From positions 5,530,501-5,594,500 of the forward strand of contig JAJNNQ010000031.1 in NCBI GenBank assembly GCA_027886175.1: a DNA stretch of 64,000 nucleotides, in the 5' to 3' direction. Both the position numbers and the translations under genes were made by a program. This document shows positions 23,501-37,096 of this stretch, piece by piece (the stretch's first letter is position 1; each line of letters opens with the position of its first letter). The stretch comes from Phylloscopus collybita (lineage: Eukaryota > Chordata > Aves > Passeriformes > Phylloscopidae). A model generated the notes under the pieces. It saw nothing but the letters and a program-made list of their open reading frames with translations, ran no database searches and was not told the DNA's origin.

Positions 23501-26500
23501 TATCAGTCCTCCCTGCATGGATGTGCCAGCTCCCATCTCTGCCACAAAGTGATTAACACAATTAGGTTGAATTATGAGCTCTTATGTCTGGCCTACATTA
23601 GGCTGAATTTTGTTCTTCTTGTCAGACTGACAAAAGAACCCTGGCTTGAAAGTCTGTCTGTTTTCTAATTATATTAGTTGGTTTAATAAGGGATATTACC
23701 TTTCCTTATAAAAGATACTTCTCTTATGTTAAGTAATGTGTTCACTCATAGAAGCACTGTTGGTATTTCATTAGCTCAGTTCCCCCAGACCACGAGAAGG
23801 GCACGTGGAAAAATGTCATTTGGATGTCACTCACCCCACTCTTCTTCCTTGGCTGAGCCAGGTCCCTGCTTTGGTGCCAGGGAATATCATAATGTCAGAG
23901 TTTGTGTGCGATCAGCCTGACCTGATTTCTGGTCTGTTTGCCAAGTCTGTCCCTCTCTGGAGGTCTCTGACCCAGCTCTGAAGGAGCCAGTCAGGTTTGG
24001 AGGCTGAGCTGGGGAGGTCTCACTGGCGCTGGCTCATCTCCGCTCTCCTCCCGCACAGGGGCTTTACTCTGCACCTCAGTGAGATGCAGGCTTCCATCAA
24101 AGCATCCTTCCACCAACACAGGGGCAGAGAAATGATATGAAACAGCAGAATCTCTTTTTCCTCCACTCCTCAGTCTATTCTGACTTCTTTCAGGCAGGGC
24201 GAGTTCTGCTGTTTTACTGCAAGTGCTCTGTACAGAAAGGACACGCACATCAAACCCTTCCTGTGCCTGTGTTTGACTTTCACTCTGCAAATAAATGGGA
24301 GTAGATAGCTCCTGTCCCTCAGGAGCTGCAGGCTGCTGAAAACTGAGAGTGGCTGGGATATGAAGATGAAACATGCCTTTCTCCACACCAAGATGTGAAA
24401 GCAGAGGGCTCCTTCCCTTCCTGAGCTTCAGGCCAAGGGGCTTTGGCGCACACGGAGCAAACGGGAAGACGTGGGATTAAGTCGCTCCCAAACTTCAGAA
24501 ACATTTTCATTTCAAATCCTGACTTCCTGCCACGCACCTATTCTTCCGTAAGCAGACTCCGAGGCAATTTATTAACAGCTCTGGAGGAGTGATACCTGCA
24601 GAATCTGTTCTTCAGCTTTTGACAGCTGAGCAGGGCTAATGCTACTGTTTCAGTGTCATCACTAGAGCAATGTGTATTCTCTGTATTCAATGAAGGTGCA
24701 AATGAAACAGCTTATCTGAGGCAAAAAGCTTAAAAAAGCTAATATTGGAGATCATTTATGAGCATATAGGAAAAAAAAAAGTGAAGAAAAAAAAAGTTAG
24801 CGCATATTTTCCAAAGATTTTTTAACCCAAATCAACTGGAAGTTTCAACCTGTGTTTCTTTCTGGCTCCACTTAAGTAAATATTTTATTAGAATGCATTA
24901 CAACACATGCACACACACACTAATCTAAGTTATGCCCTTGAAGTTCTTTAATTTCTTAAAATAAAAAAATTAAAAAAAACTACAGTGAAGATGGTTCTAC
25001 AGCCTTGAAAGCTTAAACCTCCCCACCCCCAGAGAGACCTAAGCTCTGAAATGAGGGGTCTTAAAGAAATGCTGTATGTATTACATAACAAAAAGTTATA
25101 GAGGTGCTCAGGGAAGAAATAAAGGGATTTTTGATCACATTAGGGATTTAAAATGAATCATGGAAGTCTTAACATTGTTCTTGAACTTTCCCAGAACAGA
25201 GGTCTTCCTTTGGATGAATGTTACAAGGAGGGTGGAAGAAAAAGCTAGAGCAAAGTAGGATTGACATGCATGATGAATTACAGTTCATTAATCCAATTAA
25301 TGAGTAATTCCAGAAGCTTTAATCCCAGATAAAGCTCTTTATCATAGCTCTGGTGGCTAGTGCTGCACTAAGAGCCTGTCAGCAAATCCATTGCAAGCCT
25401 CTGTTATATGAAGCCTGCCATGAAGTGCCAGGGCTTTTTTGGAAATATTTTGTCCAAAGCAATAATGAGAAATACAGAGAGAGGGGCAGTCTCTGCACTT
25501 ATTTGATTGGAGTCACATTGCAAAAGGTTTCAAGGTACATTTAAAAACACACAGGCCAAGGTGAAAGTAACATCAAATATTGGGAAGAGCTCTTGGGTTA
25601 GAAAGCAAAAGTCTGTTCCTGTTTCTGATGTCATCTGTGTGCAGGATTTCCTCATGTGTGTCCTGTTGACTGATGGGAGCCAGTGAAGTATGATGAGGTG
25701 TTTTGAAAACAATCTCTGTTCCATTTTTACTCTCTTTAATTTTTTTGGTAGCGCTGCCTAAAACTGTGATGATCTCTGCGTGGTTCAGAAACACAAACCC
25801 TCCTCAACTCTCACACACAAAGGGATAAAAAAGGGAATGAAGAGTGGGAATAATGCGAGTTTACACACTGGTTACCCTCATTCTCTGCAGAATAGAGCTC
25901 ATAAGAGGGAGTTAAGTGAGACAAGCAACTGAGCCTCTAGTGGGTATCTAAGAAGGTCAAACAACGGATTAAAATTTGTAGAGCAGAAAAAAAAGAGTGT
26001 ATCATGACTTCTCAGAAAACCAGGAACATTTCCCGTTTAAGAGGCCACTTCAAACTCCTACCTGATATCCCTGTCAGAGCAGCCTCTCTCCCTCCCAGCA
26101 CTTGGTGGGCTCAAATATTTATTCACCCACTATGATGGGACTAACAACAGCTGGGTCTCCACTTGGACCCTGTTGGAAACTCTCCTCTTGACAGCTCTGG
26201 ATACTGCTGTGGAGTGATTTTGGTTTGGGGAGAACTTGGCTACCCAACACTAGGACCATAAATTCGTTTATTTAGAACACTTGCCCATGACAGCCCATGC
26301 AGCAGGCTCGAGGGTTGCTCCCAGCTGCTTTGAGCAGCAATGTCAAATTATCTTCTGCATTCTCAGTAAGTAAAAGCTGCAGGAGTAAGACACAGGATCC
26401 TGCTGTGATGACTGCTTCAGTAAAAGTGCATCCCTTCTGATGTTGCCAAAGTGCCAGTTGTGGGATGAAGACAAGTTCACACCCAATTACACACAATGAT

Positions 26501-27066
26501 GGATTCATATTTCTTGATCAATGACTCTGAAGCCTTCTGGAACAACACTGCACAATGATCTCTCATCTTAAAGCCCAAATAAGATGATTAGTGACATGCA
26601 GAAGCAGGAGTCAGGATTTCAGGCATGCCAGAGCTAGTTCTGACCCGTCAGCCTGTGACAGTGCTCCTGAACTGGAAGAAACTGCAATCACTCCAGCACA
26701 GAGGAAGGGTTTGATGAAAATAAGCAGCTACAGAGATTATTGGAGCAGGAACACAACGGTCTCAAAAGCACTCCCATTTAGCAAAAGCAACAGCACAATT
26801 TGAAATCTAAGGCTGAATACTCATACTGCCAATGGATAGAACTTCAGATTTTGGGAGCTTGGAAATACAGTGGGAAGTGGGAGCTTTGATGAGGACTCAA
26901 TGCACTTCAGTGTGGCAAAGCATATTATTACAGCTGATTGGTCTTTCCTTGCATGTGTGAGTCGGGGTCACAAGAGTGTGTGGTATTTTAAATGGTCTCT
27001 GACCCTATTAAATGGGTTAATTTTATTCCTGGTCTCTTCATTAAACTGCTAAAGGTTTGTCCTAGG
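20591..27066. other. Non-coding stretch, no gene recognised
   Basis: 20,650-21,400 is very AT-rich and repeat-poor. 21,850-22,400 and 24,000-24,540 have higher GC and longer frames (up to 178 codons), but no domain could be recognised. A minus-strand frame at 21,985-22,209 has a faintly coiled-coil-like C-terminal half. No promoter, splice pair or RNA gene could be supported. Confidence 0.45.
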
Positions 27067-27129
27067 TCATCCAAAGGGAGTGTTTCATCCAAAGCAACTG
27101 TTTCATCCAAAGGGACTGTTTCATCCTCC
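27067..27129 (+). repeat. 18-bp tandem repeat, three units and a partial fourth
   Basis: Units of TCATCCAAAG(GG/CA)A(G/C)TGTT start at 27,067, 27,085 and 27,103, with TCATCC starting a fourth at 27,121. Because 18 is a multiple of three, the minus strand reads as an acidic hexapeptide repeat (DETVPL-like) within a 66-codon frame. There is no other evidence of coding. Confidence 0.9.
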
Positions 27130-27420
27130 AAAAAACCGAGCAGGAAATTGTTTTGATCCACACATCTTGTTCTTGCTGTGTAGTACAATCATGACTGTGT
27201 GATGCCTATCCAGGAGAAACAGCACGTGGGTCAGGATGTGACTAAAGGCAAGGGAGGAAAAAGAGGAGAAACCCACCTCTGCAAATCCATGAGGAAGAAC
27301 AGAAGTTCCCTGGGGGCATTTCCATGAGGCAGGAGTTGCAGCTGGTGCCAGAAGGTTTTCTGGATCCCACCTTTTGCCCTCTTTCTAGAAGTGCCTGGGA
27401 AGAAATCACACACAAGGTAA

Positions 27421-27459
27421 AAAACAAACAAACAAACAAACAAACAAACAAACAAAAAA
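27421..27459 (+). repeat. (AAAC)n microsatellite
   Basis: About eight AAAC units flanked by A runs. The Leu/Phe/Val/Cys-rich frame on the minus strand is produced by the repeat. Confidence 0.95.
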
Positions 27460-29889
27460 AGGCGCACAAGATTTAGACCAAAATGAAAAGAAGAAAAATC
27501 ACCAAAATTATGGTAACAAAACCATCATGCCATTAGTCTTCAAAATGTTTTGAAAGCTAAGTAAGCATTTAGATTCGTTTTCACTTTTGAAACTTCCATG
27601 GTAAAAGCTGCAAAGAGTTAACCTGAAAAACGCACAACAAATCCACCCTGTTCAGATCTTCTGATATGCTACCACTCCTAAGCTCCCTTAAAAAACCTCT
27701 TTTGCAACTAAAAAGCGTGCCACATGTTTGTAAATGGGAAATTAAAGATAAGAAATCCCGAATAAAGTCAGGCTACTGGATATTTACATTCAAAGTGCTT
27801 TGCAACTCTCAGTCAATTACCTCAGCCCTGTTTTCCGGCTGTCTCCAATCTGGCTGAAAAATGCAAGCTCACGGCTTCTCAGTGAGATAGGTGTTCTTAA
27901 CCTGTTTTTCAGAGCTGGAAGCTGAGACAGAGGAAAAGTGGGTGGCTCACCCTGTGTGAGGCTGATGGCAGAGCTGGAAATGGAGCAGTTTGCTTTAGCA
28001 CATTTCCACCTCAGGATTTTGTAAGCCTCCATCGCAGAGGTGAATTGAAATTGTGGTATCGCTGGACAAAATATGCCTCCTGCTATTCACATAACCCATT
28101 TTTCTTCTTGGGCTAATTATAATATAAATATTCCTTATTCATGAAATCCTACTTTTAGCTCAGTGTTTCCCTTCATCGTTGGCTCCCCAGGACAGGAATC
28201 TCTGTATTTTTATAACCAGACTCCATATTTTTATTTTTTTTAGGCGAGATTAGGATGAGCAGTGGGAGGACAGAGGTATGAGCTGGTGGTATTTCTCGGT
28301 ATCAGTTGTCAGCACACAAGGCAAAGTGGGATGCACATACCCAGATTTCTCTGTTTGCCTTGCTGGAAGATTGTATGATTCCTCTTTATTGCCTTTATAG
28401 TCTTTTGGCTCTTTCCCTTAAAAAGAAACAACCAACCTTCAGTTCCTCAGGGAAGGACAGGCAGTGTTTTTTTACATCCAATAAGGAATCTATTCTGGAG
28501 CACTCATTTTTAATCTGATGTTGGTCATAACAACAGCTCTTCTCCTCTACAAGCAGCCATTCAGTCTGCTCTTGCTACTAAAGCACTATATTTGTTCTTT
28601 ACTGTGTATAGCTAAATCATATTTTATTTATGATATTTTTTTCCAATGACAGCTCACTTTGGGCCCAGGTGAAAGTGTTTTGGAGTCAGAGGAAGATTAG
28701 CTGTTCTGCATTCATTATCAGAGGGAATTACTACACTTCTTTCTCCCCACCATCCAAGGAATTTTTGGATCCCCCATCCAATCTCCAGGCAAGTCTCCTC
28801 TAATGGAAGGTTTAAAATAGTTAAATAAAATGGATTTAGATTTTGCACTCGTTAGAGTAGCTCCTAACACATGACATATTAATTTTTTTCTTGAACACCA
28901 TGGTGATGTGAGTCTCCTGTGAAAGCCTAAAGATGGAATAATTGAAAATGGATAAGTGACCTTGAAAGTCATGTCTTTCTGAGAGTCAATAGGGGCTGTG
29001 CACATTAATTAGTGTTTTTCAGATTCTACTCTTAATATTTACCAGAGCAGAAGAGCTTTCCCTCAGTTAGTCAAGGGCAGGACTGCATAGCCTGTGACTG
29101 TTGACATATTTGCCTTTAACATGCTTGCCTTTATATTTGATTTAATTTGCAAAAATGCATTTAATATTTTGTTACAGAAAGCTCCATTGAAAATGTTTCT
29201 TCATTACAGCTTCATCTGAAAGCATGCCTATGAATAACTGATTTGATTGTGAGCACTATAGGGCAGCTTCTTCTTATCAATGACAGAAATGTGATAAAAA
29301 GAACACAAAAATATGATTCATTAGACAGGACATTAACTCAGACGTTGTAAATGCAACTTGTTAAATTTTATCAATCATGATCATAACCAAATCCTAATTT
29401 TAGTATGATTTAAAAAAAAAAAAAAAAAACCCAACAATTTTGTTCTCATTGCATTTAATAAAACAAAAAGCCCTGCAAAAATAAAGATTGGTTAAGGTTT
29501 ACATTTATCCACTTCATCTTAATCAGAAAAGAGTGGAATGTCTGAAAAATGCCAATATCAAAGAGAAAATTTTAACAGCACTATCTGTTTTATTGTTAAA
29601 ATATTTCAGAAGTCTCATAGTCAGGAACACTGGAGACTAGACTAGACAAGACACTGACAAAACAAAAGGCAAAGCAATCCTGTGCTAATAGAAAAGTGAA
29701 CAGGATGAATGTTTTCCATTTTCTTTAGTGGTTTTCTGTTTGGCCTCTAAGTTATTGCAATCAAAGGACAGATAAAATTTCTTGTTGAGATTTTGCTGGC
29801 TCCCTCAATATTATTTTTTATTAAATGATGGTGCGATTAGACTTTTATGAATGATAAAGTAAATAATTTTAAATAAGGAACTGTAACAT
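27460..29889. other. Non-coding stretch, nothing recognised
   Basis: AT-rich DNA with an A(19) run near 29,411-29,429. 28,600-29,400 is repeat-poor and could be conserved non-coding DNA, but this cannot be judged here. Confidence 0.5.
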
Positions 29890-29925
29890 TTTAGTTCTTT
29901 ACCTAGACAAAGGTAAAGAACTAAA
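29890..29925. other. Perfect 15-bp stem, 6-nt loop inverted repeat
   Basis: The arm TTTAGTTCTTTACCT (29,890-29,904) is the exact reverse complement of AGGTAAAGAACTAAA (29,911-29,925). They are separated by AGACAA. No T run follows, and flanking pairing does not extend, so it is too short for a typical microRNA precursor. Confidence 0.95.
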
Positions 29926-30310
29926 TCATCATACTGTATTTGTTGACTTTGAAGACAAACAACCTTGTCAGGGGATGCCTAATTGCCAGCCATTACCATA
30001 TGTGCTTGCAGTTTGAAATATGCACTTGTGTTTGGGAAGGTAACTCAAGCCAGAGTCAACTCTCCACACGCAGCCAAATTTTGATTTTTCTGGTGGAACT
30101 TGCCTGCCTGCTTCTTCTGGGGGCTTGCATTACTGCTTGGATGAAATGCACTGATTCAGTCCCAGCAGATGAAACAGGGATGCCAGCTGTGAAGGACTCC
30201 TGCAATGCAGCCATCTCCCAGCTCAGCTGACTCGGATACCTTCCCCACCCAGGGCCCAGCATTTTATGAGACACAGATTCTCCTTCAAGTAGAGGTTAAG
30301 CAAAGAATGA

Positions 30311-30373
30311 CCTTTTTTTTTTTTTTTTTCTCCTTTTTTTCCTTTTTTCTTTTTTTTTTTTTTCTTTTTTTTT
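30311..30373 (+). repeat. T-rich / CT low-complexity tract
   Basis: T runs are interrupted by single or double C over about 63 bp. The lysine-rich frame on the minus strand is an artefact of this tract. Confidence 0.9.
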
Positions 30374-31442
30374 GCTTCCATCTTACAGAAGATGTTGGGT
30401 AGAACGTGCTGAAGTGGCAGATGGGCCATACCCAGAGCAGTGTGTTGCAGTGCTTAGCAAGGGCTGGTAATTCATGCAGGACAGACAGAACTTGTTTATG
30501 AATTTACTTGAGCTTGGGGCAATGCTTTCTGCTGCCTCTCTTGATCACCCCTGAAAACCAACATGTTTTCACTAGAAACCCAAACTGAAGAGGAATAGGT
30601 AATACTGTGTGTGTAAAAGTATTTTCAGTGGATATTTTTAAAACACAGTAGATAATTTCTTAGTTACACATTCCTGTACATTGCAAGCGTTGCAGAACAA
30701 AGCCAGTCAGAAGGCCAGCTAGAAGAAGTGATATTTCCTCCTCTCATTATTTAAGCCAGCCAGTAATTTCTGAGGATTTTAAATGGACAAGAGTCAAGTC
30801 ATGATGTTGATTAACTTTCTGGATGTAAAGAGCAGTTACACTGGGACTGCACAAAAACAAGCAGGTGAGATCAAGCACATTGCATTTACTTACCCTTTCA
30901 TGTTAAAAATCTTGACAGTTCTTAACAGCATTAAATTAAGGATCACCAGCTTGTAAGGGGGCTCACTCTCAAAATGCCATCAGGAAATAAAAATCCTCAT
31001 CCTTGCTTCAGGCTGCTTTCCTACTACAGTTGTAGCATTCAAACCATGCCTTGTAATTGCTTATTTCTTTGGTGTCACACACATGCACGTGGCATTATTG
31101 ATATTTCCATAAACTATCTCAGTTATTCCTACTCTGACATATTTATTTACTGTACTGGATTTTTAAAAAATATTTATTTATATAGCTGTGAATCAAGGAG
31201 CTACCTACAGACTGTAAATCAAACCATGTTGATCCAACACAGGTAGATTTCAGTGCTGATGTTATCCTACTGCTGCCTTTGTGACAACAGGAGGAGTTTT
31301 ATCAGAGAGGAAGAGCAAAACCCAGCTCTCAGGCTGCTACTCTGGAATTGTCAAGAGCTGTTATGTGAAAGAGAAAATTTTGTTAAAGGCAACTATCACC
31401 ACAGACGGAAAATATATTTTATAGTGTCTTACTTATGTTTGC

Positions 31443-31576
31443 TTTTGGTTTTGTTTTGGGGTTTTTTTGCTTGGTTTTTGGGTTTTTTGTTTCTTTTGGT
31501 GGGTTTTGTGGTTTTTTTAGTTTGTTTGGGTTTTAGTTTTGGTTTTTTTTGGGAGGGGGATTATGGTTTTTTTTTT
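31443..31576 (+). repeat. T/G low-complexity tract
   Basis: About 134 bp of GGTTTT-type sequence with several GGG/GGGG runs on the plus strand. It has the same composition and orientation as the tract at 19.5 kb. Confidence 0.9.
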
Positions 31577-32655
31577 AAATAAGCATCTTCTACTGTTTAC
31601 ATCAGTTGGAGGTTTTTGATCAAAGGCACTTAGAGGGGAGTAAAAGTAAGACTCAGATCCAGGTTTGCACCCCCAGAAGATTTGCCAGGCAAACGAATCA
31701 AAATAAACTTTTGAGGATTCCAAGGTTCCCAAGATAACCTCTTAAAAAGTTCAAAAAGGCACCTCAGGCCCTGCAGTGTCCCCTGCTCACAGGTGATGCC
31801 ATCCAGGCTGATTTGGTACCCTGGAGCAGCAGGACCAAGGGAATCCAGAAATGTCTGTTGGAGGAACACCTGGAGGTCATCTCCTCCAGCCTGAATGCAG
31901 CAGGGTGATCACCAAGGCCAGAAATAACAGGGATGTGCAGGATGATCACCAGGATCAGGAATGGCCAAGAACAGGAATGGCTCTATGTCCTCCTGGCCAG
32001 AGTGTGCAGTCAGCACTGGATTGCAGAGAGCAAGGATGCAGAAGAGAGAGAAAGAAAACATTTCCAGGCTCCTTCCTTCTCATCTTACAGCTGAGAGCTT
32101 AAAGCCTCTTGCAATGAGCTAAGTGCTGCCTTTAGATAAATCATGTCTTTTGCCCGCTAATCAGCTGCATTAAAATTAATAAAAATGTAAAGAGAAGATC
32201 TTAGATTAATTAGCAACTGAGGATGGACTACACTTTTATTATCTGTAGGTTTTAGGCAGCTGCAAGAAGATCTCTTTAGTGCATAGCACACAGCCAAGAA
32301 GCAAAGACATGCATCTATAAATCTCATAAATTTATATTGCACCTCTGTATATATAGAATTGCTGCTTGCATGTAGCACACACATTATTACAGTGCTGAAC
32401 AAAACTGCTGTTCCAAAATTATGCTTTGCAATTCACCTTTCTAGAAAATACTGCTCTAAGCAAGGTCCAGTTTTCACTCTGGGTCTGTGTTGCCTCTAAT
32501 TTTCCAGTTTGCTTGAATGAAGTGGAGGAAGGTCAAGTGACTGGTCCAAAATCTTAGAGCCACTCCAAGGCTCAGCTGGGTACCAGGGCTTGCTTACACC
32601 ACACAATCTCCTTGCAGCACACAGCATCCCACAGGGCAGTGACAGAAGAGGATAA

Positions 32656-32716
32656 TGAGATTGCCAGTTATTTTTCTCCATCAAATGAAGTGAGATTGCC
32701 AGTTATTTTTCTCTAT
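32656..32716 (+). repeat. 26-bp direct duplication, 35-bp period
   Basis: TGAGATTGCCAGTTATTTTT followed by CTC(C/T)AT occurs at 32,656-32,681 and 32,691-32,716, with one mismatch and a 9-bp spacer. It looks like a recent slippage or repair duplication. Confidence 0.9.
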
Positions 32717-35700
32717 GATGTAGTATTTCTTATATTCTAGTTTTAATTTAGGAATCTTCTAAGCTGAGGCTGCTACACAGACTTAAGAGAGGAAATACCA
32801 TGGAAGTACTCAAAGTAATAAACAGTACCCAACCCTGCATCATGTCACAGCTGCATTTGTTTTGCAGTCCCCCTGATCTGAATTTGTGAAACCTGAGTTC
32901 TTGGAGGAAGCACTGCAGAAGGGATTTTGAAAGCACACTGACAAAGGGATGGAGAGCTGGAGTGTGTTCCCACAAAATCAGCAATAAAATTGACTTCAGT
33001 GAGCTCGGGGTGAGGTCGGGAAGGACTCGATGCAGCAGTGCACCACTGGTTCCAGTGACCTGTTTCAGTGGGCTTGAAAGCCACTCTTTGAGGCAGACAG
33101 ACTCCATCCTGCTTTGCCTTCAAACTGAGGTCAGACAGAGCCAGTGGAGGCTGGCAGATCTGATGCTGAGAACATCTAAATTCCTTTGTAGGCCGATCGC
33201 ATTTTTTCAAATGCAAACATTTGAGGCACTTTGGAAATGAATTGCATATGAGAAATTTTAATAAATTAGGAGCTGTAGCTTGCTGGTATCCCGGCATTTT
33301 TTAATGTAATTAATAGCATATCAAATGGATTGCTCTTCTAAGATAGGTGAATTATCAGAGAGATGGCTCTTTTCTACTACAAATCCTCTTTTGTTACGTG
33401 CTGGGTTTTCTGAAGGTCAGCCATGCTGTGATGTGAGTGACTGTTGCAAATATCACAGAGTTCTATCTTGTACTGCTCCTGTTATTATCACAAGAATTGT
33501 ATAAATACTCAACCCTTGACTCTTAGTTCTAACGAAAAAAAAAGATGATGTGGTGTCCCCAACACTGAGACAACAACAGCTGCATGAGGAAGACCAGAGA
33601 AGTGGATTGGTGTTCTTTTTGTGGTTTTTTTTTTTTCCATTTACTGAAACTATAGAGTGAAATGACAGTTTGAGAGGTTAAATCCCATTCCGAGTTGCAA
33701 GTCAAGTTAAACAAGGAAAAATTTTGCTTTGATGAGTCTGATTTAAGAATGTTGCTGTAATGAAGGATAATTATGATGATGGAAATTAAGGACAGAATTA
33801 TGATAATTGAAAACTCAGTTGTGGCAGATATTAAAAGACCCTGGAGTTCTGGGGCTATTAAACATTACCATTAAAAGCCTGGTAATTAGAAATACTTGAC
33901 AAAGGATGGGTGAACATTTAGTAGAACAAAACCTTGGGTATTACTTTCTGATAATCCTGTTAAATTGCACACTGTATTACATGTTTATGTCTTCTGTGAC
34001 TGAGACTGCTTGATGGCATAGTTGCTTTCCAGCATCTAAACCTTCCATCCTACTGCTTTGCAAATAGATTTAACTGGGGGGGAAAGAAAGAGCGAGAGAG
34101 AGAAGAGAAAATACTAGAAAACTTCTTGCACTTCATCCCACTGCTCTAATCAAGCACAGACAAGATGTATAAGGGTCCAATTCCCATGAAAGCTAGCTTG
34201 TGACCTCATTCTTGGTACTGTACAACTGAAATGTCCCAGTTCCTCTAAAGTTCATTTCAGGGATGTAGGGTATGCATTATTCCACTCTCTTTGGTGATTT
34301 TTTTTTTTTTTTGGCTGTTTTTTCTCTAAGTAAGGGAACTTAGAGAAAAGCTTCTATATTCTACTGTGAGAGATCTCCTTAGTTTGTTTGTCTTTGGGTT
34401 ACAAGGAAATCTTCTGATCATCTGTGTAGAGATCAACTTCAGTGGAAGGTCATCTAAAAGAGCAGGGAGATGTAAGATTCAAAGGTAATATTCACAGTGG
34501 TGGGTACCAGGATGGTTAGGTAAGACTTGATAAGTTTATGAATTTTTTTTGACTGTTTGAAAATGAAGTGGATTGGTGTTGTCTGGATTTTTGCTGTTCT
34601 CCTCTGTCTCTTTAAGAAGTTTCTCTAAAGTTCTATTTTAGCCTTCTGTGTTTACCTTTTGCAACGGAGTCAGACACGATTTTACATAAACAACTTTCTT
34701 TGTTATTGTAACCATCTTTTTATGTTTACATTTTTCTCATAAGGAGGAGGCTGTTGATGGACTGTTGGGTTGCCCAGTGTGGTTGAAGAGGAAGATTTTC
34801 TTCCTCCAACCCATGATCACTGCTGGAATTCTATAAATGTTGAAGTCTGTAAATGAACTGCCTCTTTTCTGCCTTGAACATCTCAGTGTGTGGGTGTCAT
34901 TTCTTTGTGTCATGTGCGACAGATTGGGGCCTGGAGCACAAAGAAAAAGGAAATTGCTAGACTATTCCTATCTGAGCCAATTTAGAAGAATTTACCACTT
35001 GACCAGCAACCAGTTCCTATTACTATAGGGTCCAGTTCTCCAAACCCACAGTCCTGGCAGCCCCAGAGGAGAGTCCTGGTGCCCACAGCAACATTCTGAA
35101 GTGTTAGGTACTTCTGCACCTCCGAGCTCCCATCCTGGCACTGCTGGGGACAGGGATCAGCTGTGCATGGCTGATCCTGCTCACCTCAGCTCTGTTGTAG
35201 ATCCACATTACAAATCTTGTTTCCCTCACAAAGAATACCTCCTCTCTGAGTGACATTTTTTTAATGCTCTGTTTTATCATTGTCAGATACAGGATTTTTA
35301 TTGCTGAATTTTGAATATTGTACTTAAGGCACCATTTTTTTCTTTTTTTTTTTTTTTTCCTGGTTGAGGACATTTTACATATAAATTGCCTCATATTACA
35401 AAAATTATACTCTGCACTTCCCATGAGCAGTCTCCTTCTCATGTCCCTCACATTTTGATGTGCACCTTACTGAGTATGGCTGAGGGGGTGGGATAATCCT
35501 GGCTACAGCTCTGCAGTACCAGCCTTGGTCAGGCACGGGCTGTGCTGTTTGAGGAAACACAATTAAAACAGAATTTTGGGTCCCACCCTCAAATTTCAGC
35601 TGTGTCTGCACTGTGGGTGCCTCAAAATGCTGATATTTCTGAGAACATCAGAATATTCAGGGCCAAAATGCCAGAGGCTGGAATGTTCTGCCAGCTCTGT

Positions 35701-36789
35701 GCAACCTGGCTGCAGGTTAAGTGATAGAGCTCAAGGAAAGCTGCAGCTGAGTAATATATAAAACCAAAAAGAAAAAAAAAAAGGTTTGGTCCTATACATT
35801 TTTTTACATAATATTCAATATTCATAATCAGTTATTGCCTTCTTAGCACTCTAATATAGAGTCACTGAGATTTAAACAGGTATGACAAATTTCTGCTCCT
35901 GCTGGCATCAAGAAAATCACCTGCATCATGTTCCAGACTTTGGGTGCATATAAAGTATTCATGAAGATAGACTCCAGCTAAATATGTGCAGCAGCTCATG
36001 AGGTCTGCACTGAGACATGAATTTCCTCCCTCATCTGGAAAGCCTCCAGATATTGTGTCAGGTCACAACTGATTGAATATTATCAATAATTAATTATCAA
36101 TAATTATTGCATGTTAGTCAGCGAACAAATTGTTCCAACTACCTTTGGATGATCATTCCCAGCTGGTGACTGACCAGGCTTCAAGGGCTTATAATAGTTG
36201 TTTTTTTTTTTAATTAAACAAAAGATTAAGTGCAACTTAAGAGAGTAGGGAGAGACTCCACCCTAAAAATGCTATTTCCCCTCTCTAGCTCCCATCCAAA
36301 GGCACAAACACCATTAAATTTTTGATGGGAAGTTTACTACTCCCTTGGGGAATCTTGCTCCATGGCAGCCAAACGTCCAGGAGAGGAGCTGATGTTTGTG
36401 GATGTGCCAGCAGCTTAAGAGGGAAAAGGACACAACACAGACTGCAAAAGGGAGATGGAAGAAAGTCAACAAATCTAATCAGGTATCTGCTCAGGAGGGG
36501 AAAAAACAGAGCAGAATAAAATGTTACAACAACTGAAAAAGAAAGAAACAGCTTATTGCTGGTGAAGATGCTGAGTAATGGGGTTATCCCACACAAACTG
36601 TGGAAAAGGCTGGAACTCCCAGGAGGTAATGACACCACAGGACCATGCCTCAAGTGCTGCTTGTAGCTGGTTGAAATCTCTGGAAAAGAGATCTTTCCAA
36701 GAATTATTTCTTCCTCATCGTGAGAAGGGGATCTTCCTCATGTCACCAGCATTTTATGCAAGATAACTGTAAGAATGCTTAATTGAATA

Positions 36790-37096
36790 GATCATAGAAC
36801 CTTGTCCCAGACACTCTGCCATGGGCAAGGACTCCTTCCTCTAGACCAGGTTGCTTAAAACCTCATCCAACACAGCCTTGGAAACTTCCAGGGATGGGGC
36901 ATCCACAGCTTCTCTGGGCACCCTGTGCCAAGGCCTCAGCACCCTCACAGGGAAGAAATTCTTCCTGATATCCAATCTAACCCTGCCCTCTGTCAGTCTG
37001 AAACCATTCCCCCTTGCCCTGTCACTCTCTGCCCTTGAAAGAAGTCCCTCTTCAACCTTCTTGGAAGTCCCCTCTGGGTGCCAGGAGGCTGATATG
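36790..37096 (-). mobile_element. CR1 LINE 3' fragment with internal deletion
   Basis: The tail GATCATAGAA is joined directly to CACTCTGCCATGGGCAAGG, so roughly 40 bp of the usual CR1 sequence after the tail are missing. Then come AGACCAGGTTGCTTAAA, TTCCAGGGATGGGGCATCC, AGCTTCTCTGGGCACCCTGT, AAGAAATTCTTCCTGATATCC and TTCCCCCTTGCCCTGTCAC in CR1 order. Minus strand, 5'-truncated near 37,096. Confidence 0.9.

Larger units (their letters stand above)
29926..36789. other. Non-coding stretch with scattered simple repeats
   Basis: Apart from the tracts listed separately it contains only short frames. A perfect 14-bp tandem duplication lies at 36,079-36,106 (ATTATCAATAATTA twice). Purine-rich DNA occurs near 34,080-34,110 and T runs near 33,630, 34,300 and 35,340. 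The 150-codon minus-strand frame near 32,845-33,297 has no recognisable domain. Confidence 0.5.

Noticed and set aside
31790..31960. Additional CR1 piece
   Set aside because: CTGGAGGTCATCTCCTCCAG resembles a CR1 phrase, but neither the preceding nor the following CR1 boxes are present.
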